64,000 bases of DNA. It comes from Trichomonas vaginalis G3. Taxonomy: Eukaryota; Parabasalia; Trichomonadida; Trichomonadidae. Shown here one piece after another: positions 1-9,393 of the stretch. The translations under genes were made by a program, and so were the position numbers. Where the stretch lies: assembly GCF_026262505.1 (NCBI RefSeq), contig NC_067204.1:6667797-6731796 (forward strand), in the 5' to 3' direction. Numbering within the stretch: position 1 is the stretch's first letter; each line of letters starts with the position of its first letter. The notes beneath the pieces were generated by a model. It made no database searches. It had not been told where the DNA came from and saw only the letters and a list, made by a program, of their open reading frames with translations.

Positions 1-1118
1 ACGATACGAAAAATGCGGCGAAACAAAACAATTGTAAGCTGTGTAACATAACTAGAATCGATGAAAATTCGGACAGCACATCTGATGATCTCGTTATTGG
101 GTTTTTATTCAATAGATTTTACGTAAATGTACTTACATTTGTTAGAACATTACGCTCTTCAAATGGAAAATGCGGAATACTGTTTTTTTGTGATAGAGAT
201 TATATTGAACATATTAATCCACGAGAATTGGAAGAGTTGACAAATTGCGGTGTCAGATGGTTAGTTGCGCCAAAAATTGATACAAATCTCATTAAAGAAC
301 CAAATTTGATACGAAGATTAATTGAATTTTTATTCTTGAAACAATACAAAGATCATTTTAATCGAATTTTAATACTCGATGTAGCTGATAGTATATTCCA
401 AAAAGATCCTTTCTCAAAAAATTTACCAAAAAACAAATTGGTATTTTCAATTGAAAAAGTTCAATTCATGAATCACGATTGGGCCATGAATCGGATGAAG
501 AAAACAGATTACAGGAATTTCGATCAACATTTTTGGGAATTTAAATTTATTATCAATGGAGGGTTAATCTACGGTCCTATAAAAGATGTTTATAACTTTT
601 ATGTACAAATGATGCGCCCATCCCTAGTTTTTCAACCTTTTTGTTGTGACCAGAGTATTATGGCGATGACGTACTATTACGGATTGTATACCAATGTATT
701 TATTGATTACAAATCAACAAATTTCATTTCTGCCGCATATTCGGCCTTTGAAGAAATGCCTAGAAAAGATACTTACATTCATGAGATCCAAAGCAAGAAT
801 GCGCCAGCAGTTATACATCAATACGATAGAATATGCCAGGTTTCAAGGTATTTGAAGGACTATTGTCCAGCTATTGGCAGTTTTCAGACTCTTCCATACG
901 GAAGAGAGAATTATTTCATGCAACTTTGCGGAAATAATTTCTCACGTAATAACCCTCCAATATTCAGACCTCCAAACCTCCCTGTCTTTTATATTTCTAT
1001 TGCAATTATTACATCAACTACTACTATTGTACTATTATGTATGTTTCAGCTTATCCAAAGCGTTTTTATGAAGCGCTTGAACAAGAAGATCTTCCATTCA
1101 GTTCAAATTCCAAATTAA
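1..1118 (+). CDS. glycosyltransferase-like membrane protein, 5' partial
   Basis: The reading frame is open back to the window edge, so the true start lies upstream; about 371 codons are visible. Seen: an N-terminal strand-helix pattern leading to LILDVADSIFQKDPF, which resembles the DxD metal-binding segment of GT-A fold glycosyltransferases. Then come INGGLIYGP, CCDQS about 110 residues after the DxD, and PAVIHQYDR near the end, an order usual in nucleotide-sugar transferases of this fold. A hydrophobic segment near the C-terminus (LPVFYISIAIITS onward) followed by a short basic tail suggests a membrane anchor with the catalytic part on the lumenal or outer side. Family knowledge supports sugar transfer; donor and acceptor cannot be read. 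It could be an inactive relative. The 395 bases downstream (1119-1513) hold no gene. Confidence 0.6.
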   Translation, partial: DTKNAAKQNNCKLCNITRIDENSDSTSDDLVIGFLFNRFYVNVLTFVRTLRSSNGKCGILFFCDRDYIEHINPRELEELTNCGVRWLVAPKIDTNLIKEPNLIRRLIEFLFLKQYKDHFNRILILDVADSIFQKDPFSKNLPKNKLVFSIEKVQFMNHDWAMNRMKKTDYRNFDQHFWEFKFIINGGLIYGPIKDVYNFYVQMMRPSLVFQPFCCDQSIMAMTYYYGLYTNVFIDYKSTNFISAAYSAFEEMPRKDTYIHEIQSKNAPAVIHQYDRICQVSRYLKDYCPAIGSFQTLPYGRENYFMQLCGNNFSRNNPPIFRPPNLPVFYISIAIITSTTTIVLLCMFQLIQSVFMKRLNKKIFHSVQIPN

Positions 1119-1513
1119 TTATATTAATACAGAAAAAAAAGCTTATAATTCTTATATTATCCATATCATAACTGAAGCAATGCTATCTGTATAATTTATT
1201 GTTTCAGAAGTGATAATTTTATTTGTTTGAATATATTATATATAAAATAATCTTTCTATCCTATATATTTCGGATTTTTATTGTGTTTTAAGATGATTTT
1301 GAGTAGTAAGATAATCATTTTTGAATATTTGTGATTCAATTTTCATCCCGAAGCTTAATGTTTGCAATTACAGCTCATATGTCTAAAGTTCTCATGAAAG
1401 CAGATAATATTAATTGTATCTTTATGCTTTTTGATGAAATTATTTTGAGATTTATTGCAAAAAATCTAAAGAATGTCAAAAGTATAAATTAGATTTATTA
1501 TAATATTATATGA

Positions 1514-3007
1514 TTATTCTTTCTTTTCCTCGTTATTTGTTTCTTTCTTTTCTTCAACATCATTCTTTGTTTCTTCCTCTTTCTTAGCTTCTCCTTCTTT
1601 ATTTTCTTGTTCTTCCTTCTTCTCTGTGTTTGTTTCCTCAATAGGAACTTCAACTTCTACCTCAGTTGGTGGAGGATAGAAAGGAATATCTTCTCCGATC
1701 TGTTTAACGATTTCTCTGGCCTGGTCAATGAAGTACTTGAATCCGAAGATGAAATCATCAACAGTTGGTGACTTTACAAAGTAGCAACCTTCACAAGGAG
1801 ATTTATCAAATTCTGTAACTTCAAATGTTGCACGGAGAACAAGATTTTCAGCGAGTTCAGGGTTGAGTTCGAGTAATCTGTTGGATGTCGTCTTAGTTTC
1901 GCCCATTGAAACGAAATGAATAACATAATAACCTGTTTCAGCCATTCCCATGCCTTTGTCGTACTGGAAGATCCATACTGGCTTTGGATTGCCATATCTG
2001 CCTGGTGGTATGATTAAAACTGAGCGTTCTTTAGGAAGTAAAGCGTATTTTGTAACAAGAACTTCTCTATCGGCCAAATGACGCTTTGGAGTATCTTCTG
2101 GATACTTAATTTGGTTGCTTCCGACGATAAGTGTCTTTGTAGTGACCTCGCCGATCTCTGGAACCTTTAAATGATAAACTCCATTTTCATCTTTAGTAAT
2201 TTCATCAGCTGTTTTGTTGAGAATGAAAATTCCACCATAGACGGCTGAAATTCTGTCGAATATTTGTGGAATATCCGCAACACCGTAGAAAAATGAAATA
2301 AATGGACTTGAACTATAGATACCAATGGATTTAACGAATTGTTCTATACGTGGAATAGCATCTTTAACAAGAATAGGACCATTGGCGGCAGCAACAAGAT
2401 ACTGAAAAGCATTAATGAGATCTTCATCGAAACCAATATCAGTAAGAAGAGCTGAAAGCTCTTTATCGTGGTAACTAGCGATTAATTGATCCATTTCTTC
2501 GCTTTTCATTTGATGTCCGTATTCTTCTGTTGACAAAAATGAAGAAATGAATTTCATTGAAGCGCGCTTTTGCTTTAAAGACATGAATTTATCAGCAAAA
2601 ATGGCTGATTTTGAGGATGGTATTGGGCGGAATTGACCATTGCTTGGGAAAAAGAGACCATCGATGTTTGTGATGTTAATTGAATCTGCTGAGCCAGAAT
2701 CAATGAGTAATTTAACGAGGGCATCATTAGAGTAGATGATTGATGGTACTAAATCAATGCAAAATGCAGAGGCTCTGTATTGTTCGCCAAGAAACTCTGT
2801 AACACGATTAGTATCAATTGTACCATTTGTTTGAACCCATTCCATGAATTCACGGATGTTAAATGTTCTACGGCAGCCACCGTAGAGTGTATTTTGATCA
2901 AAATTGATGACAGTTTTATGATTTTGTGCTAATGCACCAGAAACCAAAGCCTCAGTTGGACCAGTTCCAATAATGACTGCATCAAACTCGCGAGCAAGAT
3001 CTTGCAT
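1514..3007 (-). CDS. Rab GDP-dissociation inhibitor / Rab escort family protein
   Basis: 497 aa, starting at the ATG at 3007. Near the N-terminus FDAVIIGTGPTEALVSGAL and LYGG form the nucleotide-fold signature of the GDI/REP superfamily (in GDI: GTGLTE, then YYGG). The family binds prenylated, GDP-bound Rab GTPases in the cytosol: GDI extracts them from membranes and REP presents them to geranylgeranyl transferase II. The middle and C-terminal parts (SVLIIPPGRYG, DDFIFGFKYFIDQAREIVKQ) are diverged, so GDI versus REP is unresolved. The last ~50 residues are a Glu/Lys-rich tail absent from typical GDIs. It is divergently oriented from the 3121 gene, with only 113 bases between the two ATGs. The initiator-like motif at 3020-3032 fits this start. 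Confidence 0.85.
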   Translation of the reverse strand: MQDLAREFDAVIIGTGPTEALVSGALAQNHKTVINFDQNTLYGGCRRTFNIREFMEWVQTNGTIDTNRVTEFLGEQYRASAFCIDLVPSIIYSNDALVKLLIDSGSADSINITNIDGLFFPSNGQFRPIPSSKSAIFADKFMSLKQKRASMKFISSFLSTEEYGHQMKSEEMDQLIASYHDKELSALLTDIGFDEDLINAFQYLVAAANGPILVKDAIPRIEQFVKSIGIYSSSPFISFFYGVADIPQIFDRISAVYGGIFILNKTADEITKDENGVYHLKVPEIGEVTTKTLIVGSNQIKYPEDTPKRHLADREVLVTKYALLPKERSVLIIPPGRYGNPKPVWIFQYDKGMGMAETGYYVIHFVSMGETKTTSNRLLELNPELAENLVLRATFEVTEFDKSPCEGCYFVKSPTVDDFIFGFKYFIDQAREIVKQIGEDIPFYPPPTEVEVEVPIEETNTEKKEEQENKEGEAKKEEETKNDVEEKKETNNEEKKE

Positions 3008-3019
3008 TCGAAATCTTCA

Positions 3020-3032
3020 GGAAAAAAAGTGA
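3020..3032 (-). promoter_or_regulatory. initiator-like core promoter
   Basis: Read on the minus strand, TCACTTTTTTTCC lies 13 bases before the ATG at 3007. It fits the trichomonad initiator consensus TCA(+1)Y(T/A). The function is inferred from family knowledge. Confidence 0.5.
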
Positions 3033-3120
3033 AAGATTTTCAAATCCGACGGTTTTTTGCCAAAATTATTATTTGACAAAATCCAGTTTACATAAAAATG
3101 TGACAAATTAAAACTTCGTT

Positions 3121-3972
3121 ATGAGCAAAATTCCAATTCCATCTTCACAACAGAAAAAAACAGGCATGGCTATAATTAACAATGGGCAAGGGTTTAAACG
3201 TCCAGGTTTATCTGATCTTAGAAATGATAATGGCGGATTTAAACCACCGAGTATTAAAGATATGAAAGAGCCTGATGCAAATGAGTTTAAACCACCTTCT
3301 GTCAGGAATCTAAGAGAAGATGATGGACCCAAGTTTACACCTCCAAGTATTCAAGCAATGAAAAGTGATTTCAAGCCTCCAAGCATGAAAGATTTGAAAG
3401 GTCCTGCAGAAATTGAATTTCCTGATGTTCCAGATAATGATTACTCTGATGATGACGAAGGTGAACCAGAAAATCTTGAAGAAAGTCAACATGTCCAATT
3501 CATTCTTGAGCAAACGAAAGAAGAAATACCTAAACCAGCAGAACCAAGCTATACGCCATATACAGTTGATGATTACAAGAGTATGCAAAAAGCTGATGAG
3601 GCTTTGAACGATTTACACAGTCTTGGCCCGTCTCATGATGAGGAATGGGAACACAAGAAAGAAATGCGTGCAAAAATTATGCAATTTGCAAAAAGAACAG
3701 CGAATGAAAATAAAGCAACAATACCGAAGAAGAAAGTTAAAGAAGTCGTTAAAAAGGAGTCTAAGTTAGATAAAATGAAAAAATACGCAGCATCTGTACC
3801 CAAACCTAAACCAGCAAGCGAAAATCATAACCAAGAGCAGCATTCTAAACCAAAGAAGAAAGCTGAACCAGCAGTTGCCAAATACGATATTGAAGGTGCA
3901 CTTGCAAGACATGCACATTTCCAAAATCGTGTTAATACTCTAATTACCCAAATTGCAAACTATCTTGAATAA
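3121..3972 (+). CDS. unknown protein with FKPPS repeats
   Basis: 283 aa from the ATG at 3121; not recognised. The N-terminal third holds five or six copies of a short repeat of the form FK(P/R)PS(I/V)xxMK or LR, spaced about 17-20 residues apart. It looks like a short linear motif array in a disordered region. An acidic stretch (PDVPDNDYSDDDEGEPE) follows, then a lysine-rich middle (residues about 180-250). The C-terminus, ALARHAHFQNRVNTLITQIANYLE, looks helical. The composition suggests a scaffold or adaptor rather than an enzyme. It shares a 113-base divergent promoter region with the GDI/REP gene. Confidence 0.75.
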   Translation: MSKIPIPSSQQKKTGMAIINNGQGFKRPGLSDLRNDNGGFKPPSIKDMKEPDANEFKPPSVRNLREDDGPKFTPPSIQAMKSDFKPPSMKDLKGPAEIEFPDVPDNDYSDDDEGEPENLEESQHVQFILEQTKEEIPKPAEPSYTPYTVDDYKSMQKADEALNDLHSLGPSHDEEWEHKKEMRAKIMQFAKRTANENKATIPKKKVKEVVKKESKLDKMKKYAASVPKPKPASENHNQEQHSKPKKKAEPAVAKYDIEGALARHAHFQNRVNTLITQIANYLE

Positions 3973-4456
3973 ATTGTATGTTTTTATTGTAAATAGTCCT
4001 ATTGCTAACACATTGTCTTTACCCATGAGAAGCTATAAACATTAAAAGAGCTAATTAATAACATATTTAGAAAATTATAGCCTTCCAGCCAAATATATGA
4101 CGGAATTATGCATTTGAAAACGATTTTGAAGTGATGAAAATTCCAAATTTTTTTCAAAAATCTAAAAATGAAATTCATATCAAAGAATTTTTTCTTCATT
4201 TTTTTAATTTTGAAATTTTTTTGGAGTTTCCTAGTTGTCTAGATATAATAATTAAACGGTAAATATTATTTAATTTAGAAGATCTTTATACTTTTTATCA
4301 AATTTTCTCTTTCTGATGAATACAATTCTCATATTTCTTAAATTATTTCTTTCAAAGTGGATTTTCTAAGTTATTTTTCCATAAATAGTATTTTTGATAC
4401 CTACCATAAGGATTGAATTGTCGAACAAATTCATAAAAATTTTCAAAACAAAAAAC
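3973..4456. other. AT-rich spacer, no gene seen
   Basis: Short open frames here are low-complexity and have no recognisable product. TTCATAAAAA at about 4430-4440 is the only weak initiator-like signal for the TBC gene that follows. Confidence 0.5.
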
Positions 4457-5500
4457 ATGGTTAGAGAAAGACTATCATTGACTGATGTAATCCGAGCATT
4501 AAGCGAATACCAAGGAGTTATTTATGATAAAGAAGATGCTCAAAGATTTTTAAGCTTAAAGAATCTGGCCAAAGATAATTCTCTCAGATTGATCTCATGG
4601 CTCTTAATTTTTGATAAAATCAGCACTGAAGAGAATAGAGCTAAAGAATTATATACGATTTTCAAAAGATATACCGATGAATTATCTAAACATTTTCAAA
4701 CCAATCTTACAAATCCATTAGAATCCATCAATGATGCAAAAATAAGTCGTGTTATCAAAGTTGATATCGATAGAAGTATTGGAATGTTCAAAAGACTTAC
4801 AGAGCAGCTTAATTTGAATTCAGATGTTATAAAAAATGCTCATTTACATGCAGTACGCATTCTTACACTACTTATGCTTTCATACAACGACATGTCTTAC
4901 GTACAAGGCTATGATCGATACGTTTTAGTTGTTTACGCATTAACTTTACTTTTTACTTCAACTCATGGCCTTCCATCCGAATTTGCCGAAGCATTAACAT
5001 TTCAACTTGCACAGGAATTCATTCGATTATCAAATCTTACAGGATTACTTAAAGATGTTCCTGATTCTCAAAATTATTTCCAAAAAATGGATCAGTGCAT
5101 CAAGGTTATGTATCCAAAACTTACAAAAAGCTTAGAGGGCAGCGAGCTAGGATCAATTCATTACGCTTTAAGGTGGGAATTGTTAATGTTTGCAGATGAA
5201 TACAGTGCTTCAAAATTATTTCTACTTTGGGATGAAATTATTCTTAACAAGGCAAATTACAACGAATTTATCTTTTATCTTTGCATTTCTCACGCAATGC
5301 AGATTCCTCTTGGATATCCAGGTGAAATACTTATGGAAAAGATCCAAACATACAAGAATTGGGATGTGATCAAAGCTATTGATACAACACATTCTTTAAT
5401 GAAGAAACAAAATAAAAATAATTTTTCGAAGGCAAAAGCATATATTTGTCTTGGAGCTGCATGCGGTTTAGCATTCTGCTCATACTTCTTGGCACATTAA
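4457..5500 (+). CDS. TBC-domain Rab GTPase-activating protein, TBC1D20/Gyp8-like
   Basis: 347 aa. I chose the ATG at 4457 because the open frame upstream of it contains no other ATG. Both catalytic fingers of TBC GAPs are visible: IKVDIDR (IxxDxxR, arginine finger at about Arg106) and YVQG (YxQ, glutamine finger at about Gln150). The spacing and the RS after the arginine resemble TBC1D20, which acts on Rab1/Rab18 at the ER and also carries a C-terminal membrane segment. Here the last ~20 residues (AYICLGAACGLAFCSYFLAH) form such an anchor. The role inferred is stimulating GTP hydrolysis by a Rab at ER or Golgi membranes. Confidence 0.85.
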   Translation: MVRERLSLTDVIRALSEYQGVIYDKEDAQRFLSLKNLAKDNSLRLISWLLIFDKISTEENRAKELYTIFKRYTDELSKHFQTNLTNPLESINDAKISRVIKVDIDRSIGMFKRLTEQLNLNSDVIKNAHLHAVRILTLLMLSYNDMSYVQGYDRYVLVVYALTLLFTSTHGLPSEFAEALTFQLAQEFIRLSNLTGLLKDVPDSQNYFQKMDQCIKVMYPKLTKSLEGSELGSIHYALRWELLMFADEYSASKLFLLWDEIILNKANYNEFIFYLCISHAMQIPLGYPGEILMEKIQTYKNWDVIKAIDTTHSLMKKQNKNNFSKAKAYICLGAACGLAFCSYFLAH

Positions 5501-6362
5501 CTTTGTATTTGATTGAAATATCCATGAATAAACAATACATTTTTATTTAATGTAAAAAACCTTTTTCGTATGCCAGTTGTCATGTGACAACAATATAACA
5601 TACTCTTTATAAACTATCTAATATTAATAGGGATTCCAAAATCTTAAAGAGTTTTTCCTAAAATATTTTTTTCATCAAGTTAAAAATAGGGTAATAAGGA
5701 AGAACGTTTGGAGATTTTGATATTCAGACAGAATCTTTTAATTCTTCTATTTATTTTGATCTGAACACCAATGATTGAATAAGAATTCTTTAATCTTTCC
5801 ATTTATTTCAAAAGTTTCTCATTCCAAAAGAACACACATTCGTCACATAATTCTTTTGAACGTAGCATATTCTTACGAAAATAAATTCTGCGCAGTTTTG
5901 AAAAGAACCCCCTAAAATTTTTGGCTGGACAAATGAAAAACAGTCAACATTATTATAGAAATATATCTACATGATGTTTGTAGCATTACTTCTAGTTTTC
6001 GATCGTTTTTTGTCAACAGTTCGCCAAAGATTATTTCATTGAAAATGAGTTTTACATCGCGGTATTCAAAACTAATAATCCATTCAATTTAAAAGTTCTT
6101 CATTATTCATAGGAAAAATTGCCATGAATTTTAGTTCGTTATTTTGAAAGTTTTAATTTGAATATTCAATGTGTTATTTTGAATTAACAATCTATTTCAT
6201 ACTAATCACATGTATAATAAAAATACGTGGAAATGCATTTTTCTGAAAAGCACGTTTATTAAGATTCAAATACTGTAATACTATAGTATATTAAAAATGT
6301 ATAGAAATTTGCGATTTTTCTTTCTCAACGATAAAAAGTATCGTTTACATATCATTAATTTA
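5501..6362. other. AT-rich spacer, no gene seen
   Basis: 862 bases with homopolymer-rich AT sequence. I see no coding frame, RNA gene or repeat. Confidence 0.5.
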
Positions 6363-7465
6363 TTAAGGGTCCACTGTAAGGCCAAATAAGGCCTATCGTC
6401 GTCCCAAAAATATTGCTCCAGATGGTGTTTTTACTAAGGCCCAAAACTTAAAAAAACACAAAAAAATTAACTTTACTCTTTTGAGATCCTTATCAGATGT
6501 GCAACAATTTGATGCAGTATCGCAATTCGAATCGGATTTTTTAATGTAGATGTACTCTAACATTCTTGAAAAAATGCAAAATGATATTAATCAAGCTTTT
6601 CATTTCTGTATCATACACGAAACAAAATCATTCATTATACTAAAATTTATCAAAGTTTGAATAATAAAAAAAATAATATCTAAATTTTTACATTGAGTCG
6701 GCTATTGATATGGTCAATATTAAATCGTTTAAAAATGGGCATTGGCCAGAATAATACCCACTAAAATACACATTTTTTTAAATTTTATCAATTTGTTTTG
6801 GTATATCTTTATGATAATGAATAAAATGCTTATCTTTCATAAGTCAATACATAATTTATGCTGAAACACAAAAAATAACACGAAAATTTTTGGCCAACAT
6901 TTCAAAACGAAGGATAATGCTTTGAATATATAAACAATAATACTTTGTCTAGAGAATTAAATTTGTGCTATCCAATTGTCAATTCTTTGAATTTTTTATA
7001 AAATGCACGATATTCCGGCATTAGCCTCAATAAATATAAACTACATGCATCATAATATTAGTTTGTAATGGCATTAAAGCGAAATTCTTAATTTCTTCTC
7101 AATTAAATTCCTAGAAAAACTTAGGAATTAATGATTGGAAATAGGTCAAAAAAATTCCTAATATAAAATTTATACTTAAAATTAAATCAAAATTCGAAAA
7201 TATCTATTTTTCAAAACATGCATCCAAAAGCGAAAAAATTCGAAAAAATCTTGTTCTTATAAAACTCGCTGATTTTGCAATTTTTATGCGATTTGAAGTG
7301 ATAGAATACATTATCATCTTATTAAAGCATATACTTCATTGTTACATTTACAAAATATTAATCAGAACACTAGGGAAAGTGGATTTTCGAAAAAAGACGA
7401 TAACGATTATTTGCAAATCGCCTCTCAATTTTGAGAGACTTTCAATTTTTACAGTGGATCCTTAA
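6363..7465. mobile_element. non-autonomous DNA element with TTAA target duplication (element A)
   Basis: The body 6367-7461 (1,095 bases) begins GGGTCCACTGTAA and ends in its inverse, TTACAGTGGATCC, with one mismatch in 13. It is flanked on both sides by TTAA (6363-6366 and 7462-7465). TTAA duplication with short termini beginning GG(G/A) resembles piggyBac-type MITEs, but no transposase is present. The inner right end contains CCTCTCAATTTTGAGAG, also found near the left end of element B. The right end lies 10 bases from the ATG of the next gene. Confidence 0.75.
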
Positions 7466-7471
7466 AAATTA

Positions 7472-8686
7472 ATGTTCCGCACACAAATTGTTCGTAAAAC
7501 ATCTCTTTCTCAACATGTTGGCAATATCCTGTCACAGGATGGCCTACCCCCACTCCGTAAGAATAGTTTTTCACATACAAACCAACTTAAAATCAACATT
7601 AAAAAAGCATTGAATCCTTTAATAGCATCGTCACCAACAAATAACAGTCAATCATCCTTTAGCTCCGACCCTCCTAACAAAAACGATATGATAACTGTAA
7701 TTAAAATCAAGATCTTTTCAAATTGGGGAAACCCAACAACAATTTCATGCGCTGAACTCAGTTTTGTTAATGATTTAGGTTCTAAGCTTCCAATTTCGAC
7801 TGCAATGTTTAACGGACAAAAGCAAGAAGAAAAATTAAAAGCATTATGGGATCACGGTTCCATCGAAGCAGATTCTAATACCTGGAAAGAAGAGTGGCCA
7901 CCAGAAGCACCAAGTGCCTTTCATGTTCTCCTGTTTTCTGTTAAATCCCAAGATCGTGTAACAGGAATTAGAGTTTGGCCAAACTTACAAGATACCTCTA
8001 CAAATATTAGAGAGATATCTGTATCAATGAATCACAACAAAGTATTCAAAGGCGAATTACCAAAAGATTTTGGTATGGTAATTCCAATCAATGACGAGAA
8101 CATCATTCACAGACGTTTGGATCAAGAAGAGATGTCTAATATAAAGTTCCGTCCTCAAAGAATTACCCTTTTGGCCAAAAATACTTACGGAAATACAGAT
8201 GTTTGCGGAATTCATCAAATTCTCTTTGTTAATTATAATGGAGAGTTGATAAATGCAGTGAACAAATATACAATCCAGCTAGAAAACATGAAAAATTTGA
8301 CAGACAATTTATTACTTCTCAGACCAATATCATCCCAGAAAAACTATGATGCTGAGAAATATACCCCTTGGACTGGTGAAGAATTGACTCGCATGCCAAT
8401 GATTTCTTTCGTTTCCAAAAAACGTATTCCGATCGGAGCCATCATTATTATTGGTCCTTTACTCCATGAAGGATCTCCCAATATCCATTTGAAGCAATTT
8501 TCCATTTACTTCGATGGAAAACTTCAAAGAAGTGGAAGAGTCAAACAAAGGTTCTTGGATGAAAAATTCGAGTTCCTTTGCGCTACTTATCTCTTCTTTA
8601 ACGATGACCCAGAATTTCAGAAGAATGTTCGAGAAAATATAATTCCTCGAAGAGAGCTTCCCACAAATGTTCTTAATTCTTTGTAA
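7472..8686 (+). CDS. DUF4457 (KATNIP/KIAA0556-like) protein
   Basis: 404 aa from the ATG at 7472. The first ~70 residues are basic and Ser/Asn rich. Residues about 75-205 carry IKIFSNWGNPTTISCAELSF, then TGIRVWPNLQDTSTNIREI and KVFKGELP. These match the beta-sandwich pattern of DUF4457 (strand, GxP, gIE; later GIRIWNYN...S..RGVK...G). A second, weaker copy spans about 225-375. In animals and Chlamydomonas such proteins associate with ciliary or basal-body microtubules and katanin. A link to the flagellar apparatus here is inference. The promoter must overlap the right end of element A, which stops 10 bases upstream. Confidence 0.65.
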   Translation: MFRTQIVRKTSLSQHVGNILSQDGLPPLRKNSFSHTNQLKINIKKALNPLIASSPTNNSQSSFSSDPPNKNDMITVIKIKIFSNWGNPTTISCAELSFVNDLGSKLPISTAMFNGQKQEEKLKALWDHGSIEADSNTWKEEWPPEAPSAFHVLLFSVKSQDRVTGIRVWPNLQDTSTNIREISVSMNHNKVFKGELPKDFGMVIPINDENIIHRRLDQEEMSNIKFRPQRITLLAKNTYGNTDVCGIHQILFVNYNGELINAVNKYTIQLENMKNLTDNLLLLRPISSQKNYDAEKYTPWTGEELTRMPMISFVSKKRIPIGAIIIIGPLLHEGSPNIHLKQFSIYFDGKLQRSGRVKQRFLDEKFEFLCATYLFFNDDPEFQKNVRENIIPRRELPTNVLNSL

Positions 8687-9048
8687 ATATTTGTTTGCCA
8701 TGCTGTTTAGTTATATGACTTTTGGAATTTTTTTCCTTATTTTTTATTGTTTTTTTTTCCACCGAAGGATTTGAATCACAGTTCGTGGGATCCGATACCA
8801 GCATTAAGGTGAAAAAAAAAATTACCAATGAAAAATATTTTCTTGGACGGTAAAATTATTAATCACCGTAATGATATTTTACTGAAAAGGAATTTTATTT
8901 CATTATTTCGATTTACCAAGAATCGTCAGATAACAATTTGATATTTTTGATTTTTGGAAAAATTTGAGGGTGGAAAAATTGAAAAGAGAAGATAATTTGT
9001 GATACAAACAGGTTAATTTAGTTAATTAAAACAAGCCGTATAAATAAT
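8687..9048. other. spacer, no gene seen
   Basis: 362 bases with T-rich runs just after the DUF4457 stop. Nothing else is recognisable. Confidence 0.5.
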
Positions 9049-9393
9049 TTAAAATACAGAAACGCATGATTCTGTAAATCTAAATGGAGAAAAATTTGAA
9101 GATGCTGGTGATTCATTGAATGAACTATCTGATTCTTCAAATTGGGCAATGCGCTTCATGGAGAAAGTCTGATGGCATCCTGGATTAACTGGTCTTGGTA
9201 ATGATCTTGCGATTTCTAGTGGAGATCTTGTGAATACACCGTAATATGAATCGGATGACTCTTCAGAACTTTCATCAATATCGACAGATAACCAAGGATT
9301 CTCCATGAGAAAATGATCTTGCATAGAAATCAAACCGCAAAATTTAGGCTCAAATTTTGAGAGATAAAAAACCGTGCTTTTGTCACTTTTCAT
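9049..9393 (-). CDS. small unknown protein
   Basis: 114 aa from the ATG at 9393; not recognised. The composition is unlike the spurious AT-rich frames nearby: it is balanced, with acidic serine clusters (DESSEESSDSYYG) and a positive segment SPLEIARSLPRPVNPG, and base composition is higher in GC than the flanks. The serine/acidic clusters look like kinase target sites. No membrane segment or known domain is seen. Kept as a probable gene on composition alone. Confidence 0.5.
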   Translation of the reverse strand: MKSDKSTVFYLSKFEPKFCGLISMQDHFLMENPWLSVDIDESSEESSDSYYGVFTRSPLEIARSLPRPVNPGCHQTFSMKRIAQFEESDSSFNESPASSNFSPFRFTESCVSVF

